Made by a program: the position numbers and the translations under genes | Shown here: positions 40,844 to 50,728 of the stretch, piece after piece | Position numbering within the stretch: the stretch's first letter is position 1 | How the letters are laid out: each line of letters begins with the position of its first letter | Assembly: GCA_002310115.1 (NCBI GenBank) | Contig: DBYI01000022.1 | Coordinates: 17,288 to 68,363 of the forward strand | Source: Ruminococcus flavefaciens | GTDB lineage: Bacteria > Bacillota > Clostridia > Oscillospirales > Ruminococcaceae | Length of the DNA: 51,076 nucleotides | Direction: 5' to 3' | Notes under the pieces: model-generated | Seen by the model: the letters and a program-made list of their open reading frames with translations, nothing else | Told to the model about the DNA's origin: nothing | Database searches by the model: none

Positions 40844-42814
40844 ATGAGTCAGCAGAACAACAATTACGATGAAAACGACATACAAGTTCTAGAAGGACTT
40901 GAAGCAGTCCGAAAAAGACCTGGTATGTACATCGGTTCAACAGGACCAGGTGGACTTCATCATCTCGTTTATGAGATAGTGGACAACTCTATAGATGAAG
41001 CACTTGCAGGTTTCTGTACAGAGATAACTGTTGAAATACTGGAGGGTGACGTTATCCGCGTATCAGATAATGGACGAGGAATACCTGTAGGCATTCATCC
41101 TAAGGAAGGAATATCTGCGGCGACAGTTGTATATACCATACTTCATGCAGGTGGAAAATTTGGTGGCGGCGGATATAAGGTATCTGGTGGTCTTCATGGT
41201 GTTGGTGCATCTGTTGTAAATGCTTTATCAGAATGGTTGGAGCTTACTGTAAAGGATGGCGAACATGTTTACTTCCAGCGCTTCAAGCGTGGTCACTACG
41301 ATGAGGAGCTTAAAGTTATCGGTGATACTAAAGAAACAGGTACAACCGTAATGTTCAAGGCTGACAGTGAGATATTTGAGAGTACTGTATATGAGTATGA
41401 AGTACTTCTGAAGAGACTTCGTGAACAGGCTTTTCTCAACGCAGGAATAAAGATAGTTTTCACAGATAAGCGTAATAAAAGTGAAACTATAGGTGAAACT
41501 CTTCATTATGAAGGTGGTATACGACAGTTTGTTGAGCATCTTAACGCAGTTCGAGGAAACGAAGCTATCAGCGGAGATGTTATATATGTATCAGGTACTC
41601 AGGGTGATGCATTCGCTGAGATAGCGATGCAGTACAATGACAGCTACAATGATGTAGTATTCTCATTTGCGAATAATATCCATACAAAGGATGGCGGAAC
41701 TCACGAAACAGGCTTCAAGAATGCTCTTCTTAAGGTAATAAACGAATACGGAAAGAAATTCGGAAAATTCAAGGAGAAGGACAGCAATAAGAAGGGCAAG
41801 GACGCTTCGAAAAAGGAGATAGAAAGCCTCAGAAAAGAAGACGTACTGGAAGGACTTACCGCTATCGTGTCCGTAAAGCTCACAGAGTGCGAGTTTGAAG
41901 GACAGACAAAGGGACGTCTCGGAAATCCGGAAGTAAAACCTTTTGTTGAGAAGCTTGTTACAGAGAAGCTCATGAATTTCCTTGAGGAAAACCCCGATAC
42001 CGCAAACATAATATTTGAAAAGTGCCTTTCGGCTTCAAGAGCAAGAGAAGCTGCAAAACGTGCAAGAGAAGCCGAGCGCAAAAAGAATGCTTTCGGAAAT
42101 AACTCTATGCCTGAAAAGCTGGCTGACTGCTCCGAGCGTGATGCAAGGTACACGGAAGTATACATCGTCGAGGGAGATTCTGCGGGCGGCAGTGCAAAGC
42201 AAGGACGCGACAGGCGTTATCAGGCTATACTTCCTCTGTGGGGAAAAATGCTGAATGTTGAGAAAGCCCGTATAGACCGCATATATGGAAACGACAAGCT
42301 TGAACCTGTCGTTACCGCGCTGGGAACTGGTATCGGAGAGGACTTCGATATAGAGAAGCTCCGTTATGGAAAAGTCATCATCATGGCCGATGCCGATGTT
42401 GACGGTATGCATATCAGAACACTTCTGCTCACATTCTTCTTCCGTTATATGAGACCTCTCATAACCAACGGAAACATATATATAGCTCAGCCACCCCTAT
42501 TCAAGGTCGAGCGCAAAAAGAATGTACGCTATGCATTCTCCGACGAGGAGAGAAACAGATATATCGCAGAGCTTTCTGAAGACGGAAAATATAGTGACGT
42601 TGCAGTACAGCGTTATAAAGGTCTTGGTGAGATGGATCCCGAACAGCTTTGGGAGACCACTATGGATCCAGAACACCGTACTATTGTAAAGATAGGCATG
42701 GAGGATGCTCTTAAGGCTGATGAAACATTCAGCATACTCATGGGCGATAAGGTAGAGCCACGTCGTCTTTTCATAGAGAAAAACGCAAAATTCGCACAGG
42801 ATCTCGATATATAA
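40844..42814 (+). CDS. gyrB: DNA gyrase subunit B
   Basis: This 656-residue subunit supplies the ATPase and TOPRIM part of gyrase. Visible are the GHKL motifs EIVDNSIDEALAGF, VSDNGRGIPVGIH and GLHGVGASVVNALS, and the TOPRIM motifs EGDSAGGSAKQGRDR, PLWGKMLN and DADVDGMHIRTLL. The C-terminal half ends with QRYKGLGEMDPEQLWETTMDP. It works with GyrA to add negative supercoils. A lysine-rich insert (about 300-325) is within normal variation. Length is typical of Gram-positive GyrB. Confidence 0.98.
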   Translation: MSQQNNNYDENDIQVLEGLEAVRKRPGMYIGSTGPGGLHHLVYEIVDNSIDEALAGFCTEITVEILEGDVIRVSDNGRGIPVGIHPKEGISAATVVYTILHAGGKFGGGGYKVSGGLHGVGASVVNALSEWLELTVKDGEHVYFQRFKRGHYDEELKVIGDTKETGTTVMFKADSEIFESTVYEYEVLLKRLREQAFLNAGIKIVFTDKRNKSETIGETLHYEGGIRQFVEHLNAVRGNEAISGDVIYVSGTQGDAFAEIAMQYNDSYNDVVFSFANNIHTKDGGTHETGFKNALLKVINEYGKKFGKFKEKDSNKKGKDASKKEIESLRKEDVLEGLTAIVSVKLTECEFEGQTKGRLGNPEVKPFVEKLVTEKLMNFLEENPDTANIIFEKCLSASRAREAAKRAREAERKKNAFGNNSMPEKLADCSERDARYTEVYIVEGDSAGGSAKQGRDRRYQAILPLWGKMLNVEKARIDRIYGNDKLEPVVTALGTGIGEDFDIEKLRYGKVIIMADADVDGMHIRTLLLTFFFRYMRPLITNGNIYIAQPPLFKVERKKNVRYAFSDEERNRYIAELSEDGKYSDVAVQRYKGLGEMDPEQLWETTMDPEHRTIVKIGMEDALKADETFSILMGDKVEPRRLFIEKNAKFAQDLDI

Positions 42815-42826
42815 AGGTCGTAAAAA

Positions 42827-43399
42827 ATGGAAGAAAATTACAAGCTTGAAAAGGAATATAAGGTGCCCGTAAAAATGTTCAGCGAGGCTTATCTTGCATT
42901 CCAGAAGAAATTCATATATCCGAAAAGTTATATTTACATGTCTATATTTGCAGTAATAGCATTTATAATGTTTGTTTTCGGAATCCTGGTAATGAACGAT
43001 GCTTCAAAAAGACAGAAGTATATAACATATCTTGCATTTCTCATGGCTTGTGCATTTGCTTTTCGCGAATGGTACAATCCGAAGAAAAAACACCGCAATC
43101 TTACGGATTCCGTAAGGTCTCTTGGCGAACCTGTCTACAAGATAGGCATTGCTGATAAATATGTTGATATATCTACAGTTTCTGACGATAAAAGTGATCT
43201 ATCGGATGAAGATAAGATACTTACTGAAGAAGAGGATCCGCTTCCTGAAAAATCAAGAATTAATATTGATGAAAAGTTTCAGCTTCTTGAATATGATGAT
43301 TTTTTCCTGATATTATCTGGAAATGAAGTGGTATACATTCTTCCTAAAGATGGTTTTTCAAATGATGAGTTGAATATTGTCAGAAACATTAAGAATTGA
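42827..43399 (+). CDS. Two-helix membrane protein between gyrB and gyrA
   Basis: The 190-residue protein has helices at about 36-56 and 66-82 and acidic soluble segments, ending with a beta-rich stretch (KFQLLEYDDFFLILSGNEVV then YILPKDGFSNDELNIV). The ending resembles the YcxB-like C-terminal domain, where a residue pattern of YxLPKxxF is common. Function unknown. It sits 12 bases after gyrB and 38 before gyrA, so it is co-transcribed. An insertion of an extra gene between gyrB and gyrA is often seen in Clostridia. Confidence 0.82.
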   Translation: MEENYKLEKEYKVPVKMFSEAYLAFQKKFIYPKSYIYMSIFAVIAFIMFVFGILVMNDASKRQKYITYLAFLMACAFAFREWYNPKKKHRNLTDSVRSLGEPVYKIGIADKYVDISTVSDDKSDLSDEDKILTEEEDPLPEKSRINIDEKFQLLEYDDFFLILSGNEVVYILPKDGFSNDELNIVRNIKN

Positions 43400-43437
43400 T
43401 TATTGCGATTTAAAATAAATTCTCTTAGGAGGAAAAA

Positions 43438-46068
43438 ATGCTTTATACAGACAACTCAAAGGTAATAAATACCGAACTTGTCAATGAAATGGAAAATTCC
43501 ATGCTGAATTATGCCATGTCGGTAATTGTTTCCAGAGCGCTACCCGATGTAAGAGACGGTTTGAAGCCTGTACATAGAAGAATATTGTATACGCTTCATG
43601 AAAATGGACTTACTCCCGAGAAGCCATACCGTAAATGTGCTGACACAGTAGGTGCTGTGCTGGGACGTTATCATCCACATGGCGACGCTTCGGTATATGA
43701 TGCCCTTGTAAGACTTGCACAGGACTTCTCTATGAGATATCCTCTTGTTGATGGTCACGGAAACTTCGGTTCAATAGATGGTGACGGACCTGCAGCCTAC
43801 CGTTATACTGAAGCAAAAATGGCAAAGCTCACTTTAGATATGCTCACAGATATCAATAAGGAAACTGTTGATTTCGTATCGAACTATGATGATCGACTCA
43901 AAGAGCCATCTGTATTACCATCACGTTTTCCTAATCTGCTTGTAAATGGTTCTGTCGGTATCGCTGTAGGTATGGCAACAAATATACCACCTCACAATCT
44001 CGGCGAAGTTATTGATGCTCTGCAGCTACTGATTGACGATCCTGACTGTACTTTAGAGCAGCTTATGGAGCATATACAAGGACCTGATTTTCCTACAGGT
44101 GGCATAATTATGGGCAGAGCAGGTATACGCGCAGCTTATGCTACAGGAAAAGGAAAGATAACACTTAGAAGTCGTACTCATTTTGAAGAGATTAAAGGCA
44201 GAAACTGCATTATAATCGACGAGATACCATATATGCTCCGAAAGGAGAGGCTTCTTAAGAGCATTAATCAACTTGCAAGAGATAAGCGTATAGAGGGACT
44301 TTATGACCTTCGTGACGAGTCTGATAAGGACGGTATGAGAGTAGTTATCGAGCTGAAAAAAGATGCTATTCCAAATATTGTTCTCAATAAGCTATTTGCG
44401 TTAACACAGCTTCAGGATACTGTTGGAATTATCATGCTTGCTTTAGTAAACAACGAGCCTAAGATACTTACTCTTAAGCAAATGCTTCAGCACTACCTTG
44501 ATTTCCAAGTAGATGTTATACAGAGAAGAACGCGATATGATCTTCGCAAGGCACTTGAAAGAGCACATATTTTACAGGGATTTGTACTTGCAGCAGATCA
44601 TATCGATGAGGTTATAAGTATAATCCGTTCAAGTGCAACAGTTCAGGAAGCTAAAGAGCGTATGATAGAGCGCTTCAAGGATGTTGATATGTCTGCACTT
44701 CTTGATCGTACTCAGTATGATCTGACAGGACTTCATATAGAAAATCAGACAGGGCTTTCACAGGAACAGGCTGAGGCTATTGTTCAAATGAGATTAGGAC
44801 AGTTGACTGGTCTTGAAAGACAAAAGATAACTGATGAATTATACGGACTTCTTACAAAAATATCTGATTATGAAGATATTCTTGCAGATGTTAACAGAGT
44901 TTATGCTATTATTCTTGAGGATCTCAACGCTATTCGTAAAAAGTTTAGTGACAAACGTCGCACAGACATTGAAAACGTTAGCGGAGAAGTTGATATCGAG
45001 GACCTTATTCCTGAGGAGGACTGTGTTGTAACTCTAACAAACAATGGCTACATCAAGCGTATGCCACTTACCGAGTACAAGACCCAGCACCGCGGTGGAC
45101 GTGGTATCACAGGAATGAAGCAGCGTGAAGAAGATTTTGTTCAGGAAATGTTCATCTGTGGATCTCATGATAATATCCTGTTTATTTCAAACAAAGGTAT
45201 AATGTATAAATTGAAATGTTATGAGATTCCGGATGGTTCAAAGGCTTCGAGAGGTTTCAATCTCATAAATCTGCTGCCTCTAACTGAAAATGAAAAAGTA
45301 GCAGCAATGATAAAGACCACTGATTTCGGAGAGGACAAGTTCATAACTATGGTTACCAAGAATGGTAAGATTAAGAGAACTAATCTCTCTCTATATAAAA
45401 ATGTCCGCAAGAATGGCCTTATCGCTATTGGACTTGATGATGGCGATGAAATAGAGGGTGTTCGCATGACAGACGGAGGAGCACAGCTCTTTGTAGCTAC
45501 GAGAAATGGTATGGCTATTCGTCTTGAAGAAAGCAAGATAAGATCACTTTCACGTTCGGCTCACGGTGTAAGAGCAATAAAGCTTCGTGACGGAGACTAT
45601 GTTGTAAGTATGGCAAGAGTTCGCGAAGGAGCTTCTCTACTTACTGTTACTGAAAATGGTTACGGTAAAAAGACTGATCTCAATAGCTATCGTATACAGA
45701 ACCGTGGAGGTTATGGTCTTACGAACTATAAGGTAGATGATATACGTGGACATGTATGCGGAATAAAAATAGTTGACGAAGAAGACGATATTATTCTTGT
45801 TTCAAGTGATGGAATCATCATAAGAATACTTGCAAGTGATATCAGAATTATGGGACGTATTGCAAAGGGAGTCCGTGTTATGAGAGTTAATGAGGGTGCA
45901 AATGTAGTAGCATTTACTCGTGCGGAACATGATGATAACGCTGAAACAGAAAAAGTCGAGCAGCTTACAGATGAGCAGATAAAGGCTGCAGAAGAAGAAG
46001 CTGCACTTGAGGAACAGAATGAAATAGTTGTTGAGGCTGAGCCTAACGATGATGACAGTGAAGAATAA
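43438..46068 (+). CDS. gyrA: DNA gyrase subunit A
   Basis: This 876-residue subunit cuts and rejoins DNA. The catalytic Tyr123 is in AAYRYTEAKM. The quinolone region reads GDASVYD (83-88 area), with Ala84 at the position that is usually Ser (Ser83 of E. coli), as in mycobacteria. The C-terminal beta-pinwheel has the GyrA-box-like QHRGGRG (about 540), needed for wrapping. The tail after about residue 830 is very acidic. Length is typical of the family. Confidence 0.98.
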   Translation: MLYTDNSKVINTELVNEMENSMLNYAMSVIVSRALPDVRDGLKPVHRRILYTLHENGLTPEKPYRKCADTVGAVLGRYHPHGDASVYDALVRLAQDFSMRYPLVDGHGNFGSIDGDGPAAYRYTEAKMAKLTLDMLTDINKETVDFVSNYDDRLKEPSVLPSRFPNLLVNGSVGIAVGMATNIPPHNLGEVIDALQLLIDDPDCTLEQLMEHIQGPDFPTGGIIMGRAGIRAAYATGKGKITLRSRTHFEEIKGRNCIIIDEIPYMLRKERLLKSINQLARDKRIEGLYDLRDESDKDGMRVVIELKKDAIPNIVLNKLFALTQLQDTVGIIMLALVNNEPKILTLKQMLQHYLDFQVDVIQRRTRYDLRKALERAHILQGFVLAADHIDEVISIIRSSATVQEAKERMIERFKDVDMSALLDRTQYDLTGLHIENQTGLSQEQAEAIVQMRLGQLTGLERQKITDELYGLLTKISDYEDILADVNRVYAIILEDLNAIRKKFSDKRRTDIENVSGEVDIEDLIPEEDCVVTLTNNGYIKRMPLTEYKTQHRGGRGITGMKQREEDFVQEMFICGSHDNILFISNKGIMYKLKCYEIPDGSKASRGFNLINLLPLTENEKVAAMIKTTDFGEDKFITMVTKNGKIKRTNLSLYKNVRKNGLIAIGLDDGDEIEGVRMTDGGAQLFVATRNGMAIRLEESKIRSLSRSAHGVRAIKLRDGDYVVSMARVREGASLLTVTENGYGKKTDLNSYRIQNRGGYGLTNYKVDDIRGHVCGIKIVDEEDDIILVSSDGIIIRILASDIRIMGRIAKGVRVMRVNEGANVVAFTRAEHDDNAETEKVEQLTDEQIKAAEEEAALEEQNEIVVEAEPNDDDSEE

Positions 46069-46074
46069 TTTGTT

Positions 46075-46875
46075 ATGATATATTTTGTAATAGCTTTTAT
46101 TGTAGTTTTTACAATTTATGCAGTATATGAAAACGTTTTCTGTCTTACAGTAAGGCATGAAAAGTTTGGAAGCGGTGTTAAAGTTGCTCATATTTCTGAT
46201 CTTCATCATCGAAAGTTCGGCAAGGATAATATAAAGCTGATAAATAAGGTAAAATCAGAAGCTCCAGATCTTATAATAGTGAGTGGAGACCTTGTGACCC
46301 GTTATGATACGGATTATTCGCCTGCAGAGATTCTTCTTAAAGGGCTTCATGAGATAGCTCCAGTTTATGTTATTTACGGAAATCATGAGCAGAGCGTACC
46401 AAAGGAAAGACGAGCCCAACTTGGAGCTATGTTTGCGAGAAATCATCAGATGGTTTTGAAAAACAGTTGCGTGGAGCTTCTTATAGGTGATCGAGTACTG
46501 AAAATATATGGACTTCTAGATAATTACGGAATATACAAGAAAAACGGCGGTTATAGAGATCTTGATATAATTACTGAAAAGGATATAGAAAAACTTCTGG
46601 GAAAATGTCCTGAAGGAGAGGTACTGCTTATAGCTCATAATCCATTTTTCGGGGAAGAGTATGCAAAATGGGGAGCAAAATATACTTTTAGTGGCCATGT
46701 TCACGGTGGTTCTGTGAGATTATTTGGAAAGGCAATGCTTTCACCGGAAAGAAGTCTTTTTCCGAAATACTCAAAGGGAGTATTTGATTTTGATGGAAAG
46801 AAGTTGCTTGTATCAGCAGGTCTAGGAAAACTGAGATTATTTAATCCGCCTGAGATAGTCATATATGAAATATGA
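46075..46875 (+). CDS. Metallophosphoesterase with N-terminal membrane anchor
   Basis: This 266-residue protein has one N-terminal hydrophobic helix (2-20) followed by a calcineurin-like phosphoesterase domain. Motifs: HISDLHHRKFG (Asp, His), VSGDLVTRYD, YGNHEQS and, near the end, FSGHVHGG. It is a dimetal phosphoesterase of the YkuE/YaeI kind with unknown substrate, distinct from the other one at 16499-17602. It starts six bases after gyrA, so it is the last gene of the gyrase run. It converges with the next gene with only two bases between stop codons. Confidence 0.92.
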   Translation: MIYFVIAFIVVFTIYAVYENVFCLTVRHEKFGSGVKVAHISDLHHRKFGKDNIKLINKVKSEAPDLIIVSGDLVTRYDTDYSPAEILLKGLHEIAPVYVIYGNHEQSVPKERRAQLGAMFARNHQMVLKNSCVELLIGDRVLKIYGLLDNYGIYKKNGGYRDLDIITEKDIEKLLGKCPEGEVLLIAHNPFFGEEYAKWGAKYTFSGHVHGGSVRLFGKAMLSPERSLFPKYSKGVFDFDGKKLLVSAGLGKLRLFNPPEIVIYEI

Positions 46876-46877
46876 GT

Positions 46878-47492
46878 TTATGCCGTAAAAATAGCAAATA
46901 ATAAGAGAAGAAATCCTCCCAACCAAGAGAGATCATGGTTCAGGGAGGATATTTTTCTGCCAGTAAGAGATCCGAAAGTAAGGGCGGCAGCACCGCAGAT
47001 AAAAGTGGATAATGCTGCATATACTCCTGAAATATTCGTACCACCGCAACTTAAACCCGTTGCAGCAGCGTCAAGTGATCCTGCAAAAGCGAGAAAAAAG
47101 GCTTCTCCTGTGGAAAGTACCTTTGAACTGTCAATATCTGCGGCAGCATCATCGAGGCAGAGACGTACAAACATGGAGAAATTCCCAATTTTTAAGTGTA
47201 AACTGCCTTTTTCGGAAATAAGGCGTATGATATTACGGAGAAGACTTTTTGTTATATTTAGCGAACCCAAAACTACAAGAACCACAGTTCCTATAATATG
47301 ACAGGTATCTGAGGTTATGATATTTGATATAATGTCAGAAAGACTCAGAGAAATAAACATGACAGCCGTCGAAAATAGATCTATAATAAACGCAGATTTG
47401 AAAGGAATCCTTATATTGCTGTTACAGCAGGCAGCGGAAGCTAGATATATGTCGATACTTACTATAAATGCGAGAAATAATTCTTTAATCAA
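46878..47492 (-). CDS. ytaF: YtaF-like membrane protein
   Basis: The start is TTG 47492, supported by CGGAGGTGTTACC. The 204-residue protein has six hydrophobic helices in two similar halves, like MntP/YtaF proteins of the LysE-type fold. The middle segment DAAADIDSSKVLSTGEAFFLA, followed by GSLDAAATGL, is characteristic of YtaF; the first half mirrors it with VSIDIYLASAACC. The acidic residues may bind a metal ion. In Bacillus ytaF is a sporulation gene, but a metal exporter role is equally possible here. Confidence 0.87.
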   Translation of the reverse strand: MIKELFLAFIVSIDIYLASAACCNSNIRIPFKSAFIIDLFSTAVMFISLSLSDIISNIITSDTCHIIGTVVLVVLGSLNITKSLLRNIIRLISEKGSLHLKIGNFSMFVRLCLDDAAADIDSSKVLSTGEAFFLAFAGSLDAAATGLSCGGTNISGVYAALSTFICGAAALTFGSLTGRKISSLNHDLSWLGGFLLLLFAIFTA

Positions 47493-47713
47493 GGTAACAC
47501 CTCCGAAGTTAATATATTCGTTTAAGCTGATTTAAGTGATTAGAAAATGTTGAATAGTGATCAGTTTAAAAAATATGAAATAATTATGTCAGTTTGTGAG
47601 GATGAAAAAGATGTTTAATTTGATTTATAAGTTTATCAGATATTGAGAGAGATGTCCAAATGACAGATGATATAATGCCTTTCATCTAAGATAATAAAAT
47701 TATAATTTTATTA

Positions 47714-47742
47714 TTGACAATCTGGAAAAATATGATTATAAT
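47714..47742 (+). promoter_or_regulatory. Promoter of the TIM-barrel/nrdR operon
   Basis: TTGACA (47714-47719), 17 bases and TATAAT (47737-47742): perfect consensus. The leader is about 30 bases. Confidence 0.92.
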
Positions 47743-47777
47743 AAAATTATATTGATAAAGCGCAAGGAGGGGTATTT

Positions 47778-48581
47778 TTGATAGCAGGTGTTTCTACAGC
47801 TTGCCTGTACCCTAAACCTATTGAGGAATCCCTTTATGAACTTGCGATCAATGGTGTTTCCTGCGTTGAGCTTTTTATAAATACTCATTCCGAGTTAAAA
47901 AAAAGCTTTGCTTATGGTATGGCAAATCTGCTTAAAAGATTTGAGGTCAAGTGCCCATCGGTTCATCCGTTCACCTGCGAAATTGAACCGCAGATGTTCT
48001 TTTCTGATTACGAGCGCAGGATAAGCGATATGCTTGAATATTATAAATTCTACTTTCGGTTCATGAATATTGTAGGAGCTGATATTTTCGTCTTTCACGG
48101 TGGAAAGCCATCCTCTACTTGTAATGCTGAGCGCTACTGCGAACGTTATTCACGACTTTTCAGGCTTGGCAGGGAATTTGGTATAACCGTTGCTATCGAA
48201 AATGTCTCACGTTGCAAAAGTGGCTCTTCTGCGTTTATAAAAGAAATAAAAAATATGCTTGGCAGTGAGTTTGCTTTCGTGCTTGATACAAAGCAGGCTC
48301 TGCGCTCAAATGAAAATCCTGTCAGTTTTCTTGATATTGTAGGTGATAAAATATCCCATGTTCATATCAGTGATTCGAGTGAAATGGGCGATTGTCTTCT
48401 CATTGGCAGGGGCAGGTTTAATTTTAAGCAGTTTTTTGAAAAGCTTGCAGGCTATAATCCCGATTGCAGTGTTATCCTCGAGTTATATCGTAGTGGATTT
48501 AAAGGTATAAGTGATCTTATTTCAAGCTATAATAAACTAACACGCATGACAGAGCCTTATGGCAGGGAGCTTAAAAAATGA
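47778..48581 (+). CDS. Sugar phosphate isomerase/epimerase-like TIM-barrel protein
   Basis: The start is TTG 47778, five bases after AAGGAGGGG. The 267-residue cytoplasmic protein has the xylose-isomerase-like/AP-endonuclease-2 barrel: GVSTACLYPKPIEESLY, SVHPFTCEI, FVFHGGKPSS, VAIENVSR and HVHISDSSEMGDCLLIGRG and SVILELYRSGF. Histidine and acidic metal ligands are at expected places. Members isomerise or epimerise sugars or inositols; the substrate is unknown. It overlaps nrdR by four bases (ATGA), so the two are coupled. Confidence 0.87.
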   Translation: MIAGVSTACLYPKPIEESLYELAINGVSCVELFINTHSELKKSFAYGMANLLKRFEVKCPSVHPFTCEIEPQMFFSDYERRISDMLEYYKFYFRFMNIVGADIFVFHGGKPSSTCNAERYCERYSRLFRLGREFGITVAIENVSRCKSGSSAFIKEIKNMLGSEFAFVLDTKQALRSNENPVSFLDIVGDKISHVHISDSSEMGDCLLIGRGRFNFKQFFEKLAGYNPDCSVILELYRSGFKGISDLISSYNKLTRMTEPYGRELKK

Positions 48582-49069
48582 AATGTCCATACTGCGGATT
48601 TGAAGAATTAAAGGTTATAGATTCACGACCTGTTGATGATAAGACAAAAAGGAGGCGTGAATGCGTGAGATGCGGAGAAAGATTCACCACATTTGAGGCT
48701 GTGGAAATTCCGCTACTCATGGTCGAAAAGAGGGACGGAAGCGTTCAGCTCTTTGACAAAGCAAAGCTCATAAATGGTATAGTATCAGCAATAAAAAAGA
48801 GACCTGTCTCGGCAGAGAAGGTCACGGAAATTGCAAATTATGTGGAGAATTATTACGCGAACGCACTGAGGACTGTAGCAAGATCAACTGAAATAGGAGA
48901 ACTTGTACTTGACAGGCTAAGAGAAATTGATCCAATATCTTATATCAGATTTGCGTCGGTATATAAGGACTTTACAGATATTGACAGCTTTGTTGCTGCA
49001 ATAAGCGAATTTGACAGAAAAGACTCAGAAACGGAAAAAATTTCCGTTATAAATAAATCGGAGGTATAA
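48578..49069 (+). CDS. nrdR: Transcriptional repressor NrdR
   Basis: This 163-residue regulator represses ribonucleotide reductase genes according to ATP/dATP level. The zinc ribbon has Cys3, Cys6, Cys29 and Cys32 in CPYCG and CVRCGERFTTFE. The ATP-cone follows (VEKRDGSVQLFDKAKLINGI ... YIRFASVYKDF). Length is typical. Targets would carry NrdR boxes upstream of nrd genes, which are not in this window. Confidence 0.97.
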   Translation: MKCPYCGFEELKVIDSRPVDDKTKRRRECVRCGERFTTFEAVEIPLLMVEKRDGSVQLFDKAKLINGIVSAIKKRPVSAEKVTEIANYVENYYANALRTVARSTEIGELVLDRLREIDPISYIRFASVYKDFTDIDSFVAAISEFDRKDSETEKISVINKSEV

Positions 49070-49073
49070 AAAA

Positions 49074-49445
49074 ATGATGGATTTTCTTGAAAACTTGAAT
49101 GATCTGAATACGGAGCAGACTTTTAATCAGCCAGAGGTAGATAAGAACAAACCTCTCGCTATTATTGCGTATATTCTTCCTATTCTTTTCTTCCTGCCTA
49201 TATTGGGTGATTCTAATTCGACATACTGCAAGTTCCATGCAAATCAGAGCCTTACATGGCTTATCGCGCTTGTAGCTCTTAGCATTGTAAGGATCATACT
49301 TGCATTTATTCCTATTCTTGGTATTCTTTGCAATATAGTTTTATGGCTTGCTATTGTTGCAATGCTTGTAGTTTACATTATCGGTGCTGTAAAAGGTAAG
49401 GCTTACAGAATGCCATTCGTAGGAAGTCTTCTTAAAGTATTCTGA
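49074..49445 (+). CDS. Small membrane protein, DUF4870-like
   Basis: This 123-residue protein has an acidic N-terminus (DFLENLNDLNTEQ) and three hydrophobic helices (about 27-42, 60-80 and 84-107). The central FHANQSLTWLIALVAL and IPILGILCNIVLWLAIVAML resemble DUF4870/Tic20-like small membrane proteins, where FHAxQxL is conserved. Start follows CGGAGGTATAAAAA, four bases after nrdR, so it belongs to that operon. Role unknown. It ends one base from the next convergent gene, with no terminator between them. Confidence 0.83.
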   Translation: MMDFLENLNDLNTEQTFNQPEVDKNKPLAIIAYILPILFFLPILGDSNSTYCKFHANQSLTWLIALVALSIVRIILAFIPILGILCNIVLWLAIVAMLVVYIIGAVKGKAYRMPFVGSLLKVF

Positions 49446-49446
49446 T

Positions 49447-49851
49447 TCAGCTTACAGGCATTCTAAGGCTTTCTCCGTCTTCACTGTATACCATTGAAGC
49501 GACTGCGATATTATCGCATACAAGCAATTCTGCAAGTATTTTTCTGTTCTCGGGAGCATAATTCTTTATCTCATACACGAAAAGCTTTGCAGATCTGCCT
49601 GCGTATTTTCGCAGAGGAAGTCCTTGTTTATCTTGCATACGGGCATATTCTTCATAGAAATCGGAAAAACTTGATGGGATACTTATATCCTTTTCTGATA
49701 TCTCCTCTGCCTCCCAGCCGTGAGAGGCAAAATATCCTATACGTTGAGTAACGTCGCCGACAGCTGTAACAGGTGTCGGCGTTTCTTTGCTACTGCAGGA
49801 AGTAAATGTGAAGAAAATTACAGAAAAAGCTGATAATATAAATTTTTTCAT
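49447..49851 (-). CDS. DUF4830-like lipoprotein
   Basis: The 134-residue product has a lipoprotein signal MKKFILSAFSVIFFTFTSC (lipidated Cys19) and a compact soluble domain. SHGWEAEEIS, ISIPSSFSDFYEEYARMQ, LPLRKYAGRSAKLFVYEIKNY and ILAELLVCDN follow the pattern of DUF4830 proteins of Clostridia, of unknown role on the outer face of the membrane. A hairpin CGCCGACA / TGTCGGCG lies within its coding part near 49757-49783, without T-tract. It is transcribed alone. Confidence 0.83.
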   Translation of the reverse strand: MKKFILSAFSVIFFTFTSCSSKETPTPVTAVGDVTQRIGYFASHGWEAEEISEKDISIPSSFSDFYEEYARMQDKQGLPLRKYAGRSAKLFVYEIKNYAPENRKILAELLVCDNIAVASMVYSEDGESLRMPVS

Positions 49852-49933
49852 CCTTTATTGCTCCTTTTCAATAAAATAGGGATCATTAGAGCTTATTCAG
49901 TACATGATATGAAATATACCGAAGGGAGTTACA

Positions 49934-50710
49934 ATGGCACAGATAAGGCTTGATAAATTCATTTCTGAGAGGACTGAATATTCAAGAAGTCAGATTAAAG
50001 AGCTTGCCTCAAAGGGCAGAATAACAGTTAATGGAATAGCAGTAAAGCGTTCAGATGTAAAAGTAGATGACATGACGGCAATTGTGACAGTATGCGGCAA
50101 TGAAATAAGATCACAACGGTTCAGTTATGTGCTTCTTAACAAGCCTCAGGGATATGTGTGTTCCACAGATGATAAAGACGGAGAGACAGTGATGAAACTT
50201 ATTCCTCCTGAATTGCGGAAAAAAGGGATGTTTCCTGCAGGCAGGCTCGATAAAGACAGCATTGGAGCACTTCTGCTTACAGATGACGGAGAATTGGCGC
50301 ACAAAATGCTTTCACCAAAGCATCACATTTCAAAGATCTATATTGTGCAACTTGGCAGAAAATTTGAAAATAATTATATTAACAAATTTGCGGAGGGTAT
50401 TACCCTTGCAGATGGAGAAACTTGTCTTCCTGCAAAAGTCAGACAGTCGGAAAACAGCGATAAACTTGCGTTTATAGAACTTTATGAAGGAAAATATCAT
50501 CAAGTTAAAAGAATGTTCGCAGCTGTAGGCAATCACGTTGAACTTTTGATGAGAATATCGCTTGGATCCCTTGTTTTGCCCGAAAAACTGAGAATAGGAG
50601 AGAGTATGGAGATAATGCCGAATGATATGTTTAAAGAGCAAAATTTTGATCTCTTTTTTGCCAAATATTCGGCATTTTATTCGGCAAATCTAATAAAGTA
50701 TATTACGTAA
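49934..50710 (+). CDS. RsuA/RluB-family pseudouridine synthase
   Basis: This 258-residue enzyme has an N-terminal S4 domain (IRLDKFISERTEYSRSQIKEL) and a catalytic domain with GRLDKDSIGALLLTDDGE (catalytic Asp106), SKIYIVQ and EGKYHQVKRMFAAVGN. It makes pseudouridine in rRNA; the choice between 16S U516 and 23S sites cannot be made here. The start follows CGAAGGGAGTTACA. About 30 residues after the core (NFDLFFAKYSAFYSANLIK) exceed the usual end, a mild extension. Confidence 0.93.
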   Translation: MAQIRLDKFISERTEYSRSQIKELASKGRITVNGIAVKRSDVKVDDMTAIVTVCGNEIRSQRFSYVLLNKPQGYVCSTDDKDGETVMKLIPPELRKKGMFPAGRLDKDSIGALLLTDDGELAHKMLSPKHHISKIYIVQLGRKFENNYINKFAEGITLADGETCLPAKVRQSENSDKLAFIELYEGKYHQVKRMFAAVGNHVELLMRISLGSLVLPEKLRIGESMEIMPNDMFKEQNFDLFFAKYSAFYSANLIKYIT

Positions 50711-50728
50711 CTTTGGCGATTTAGCAAC

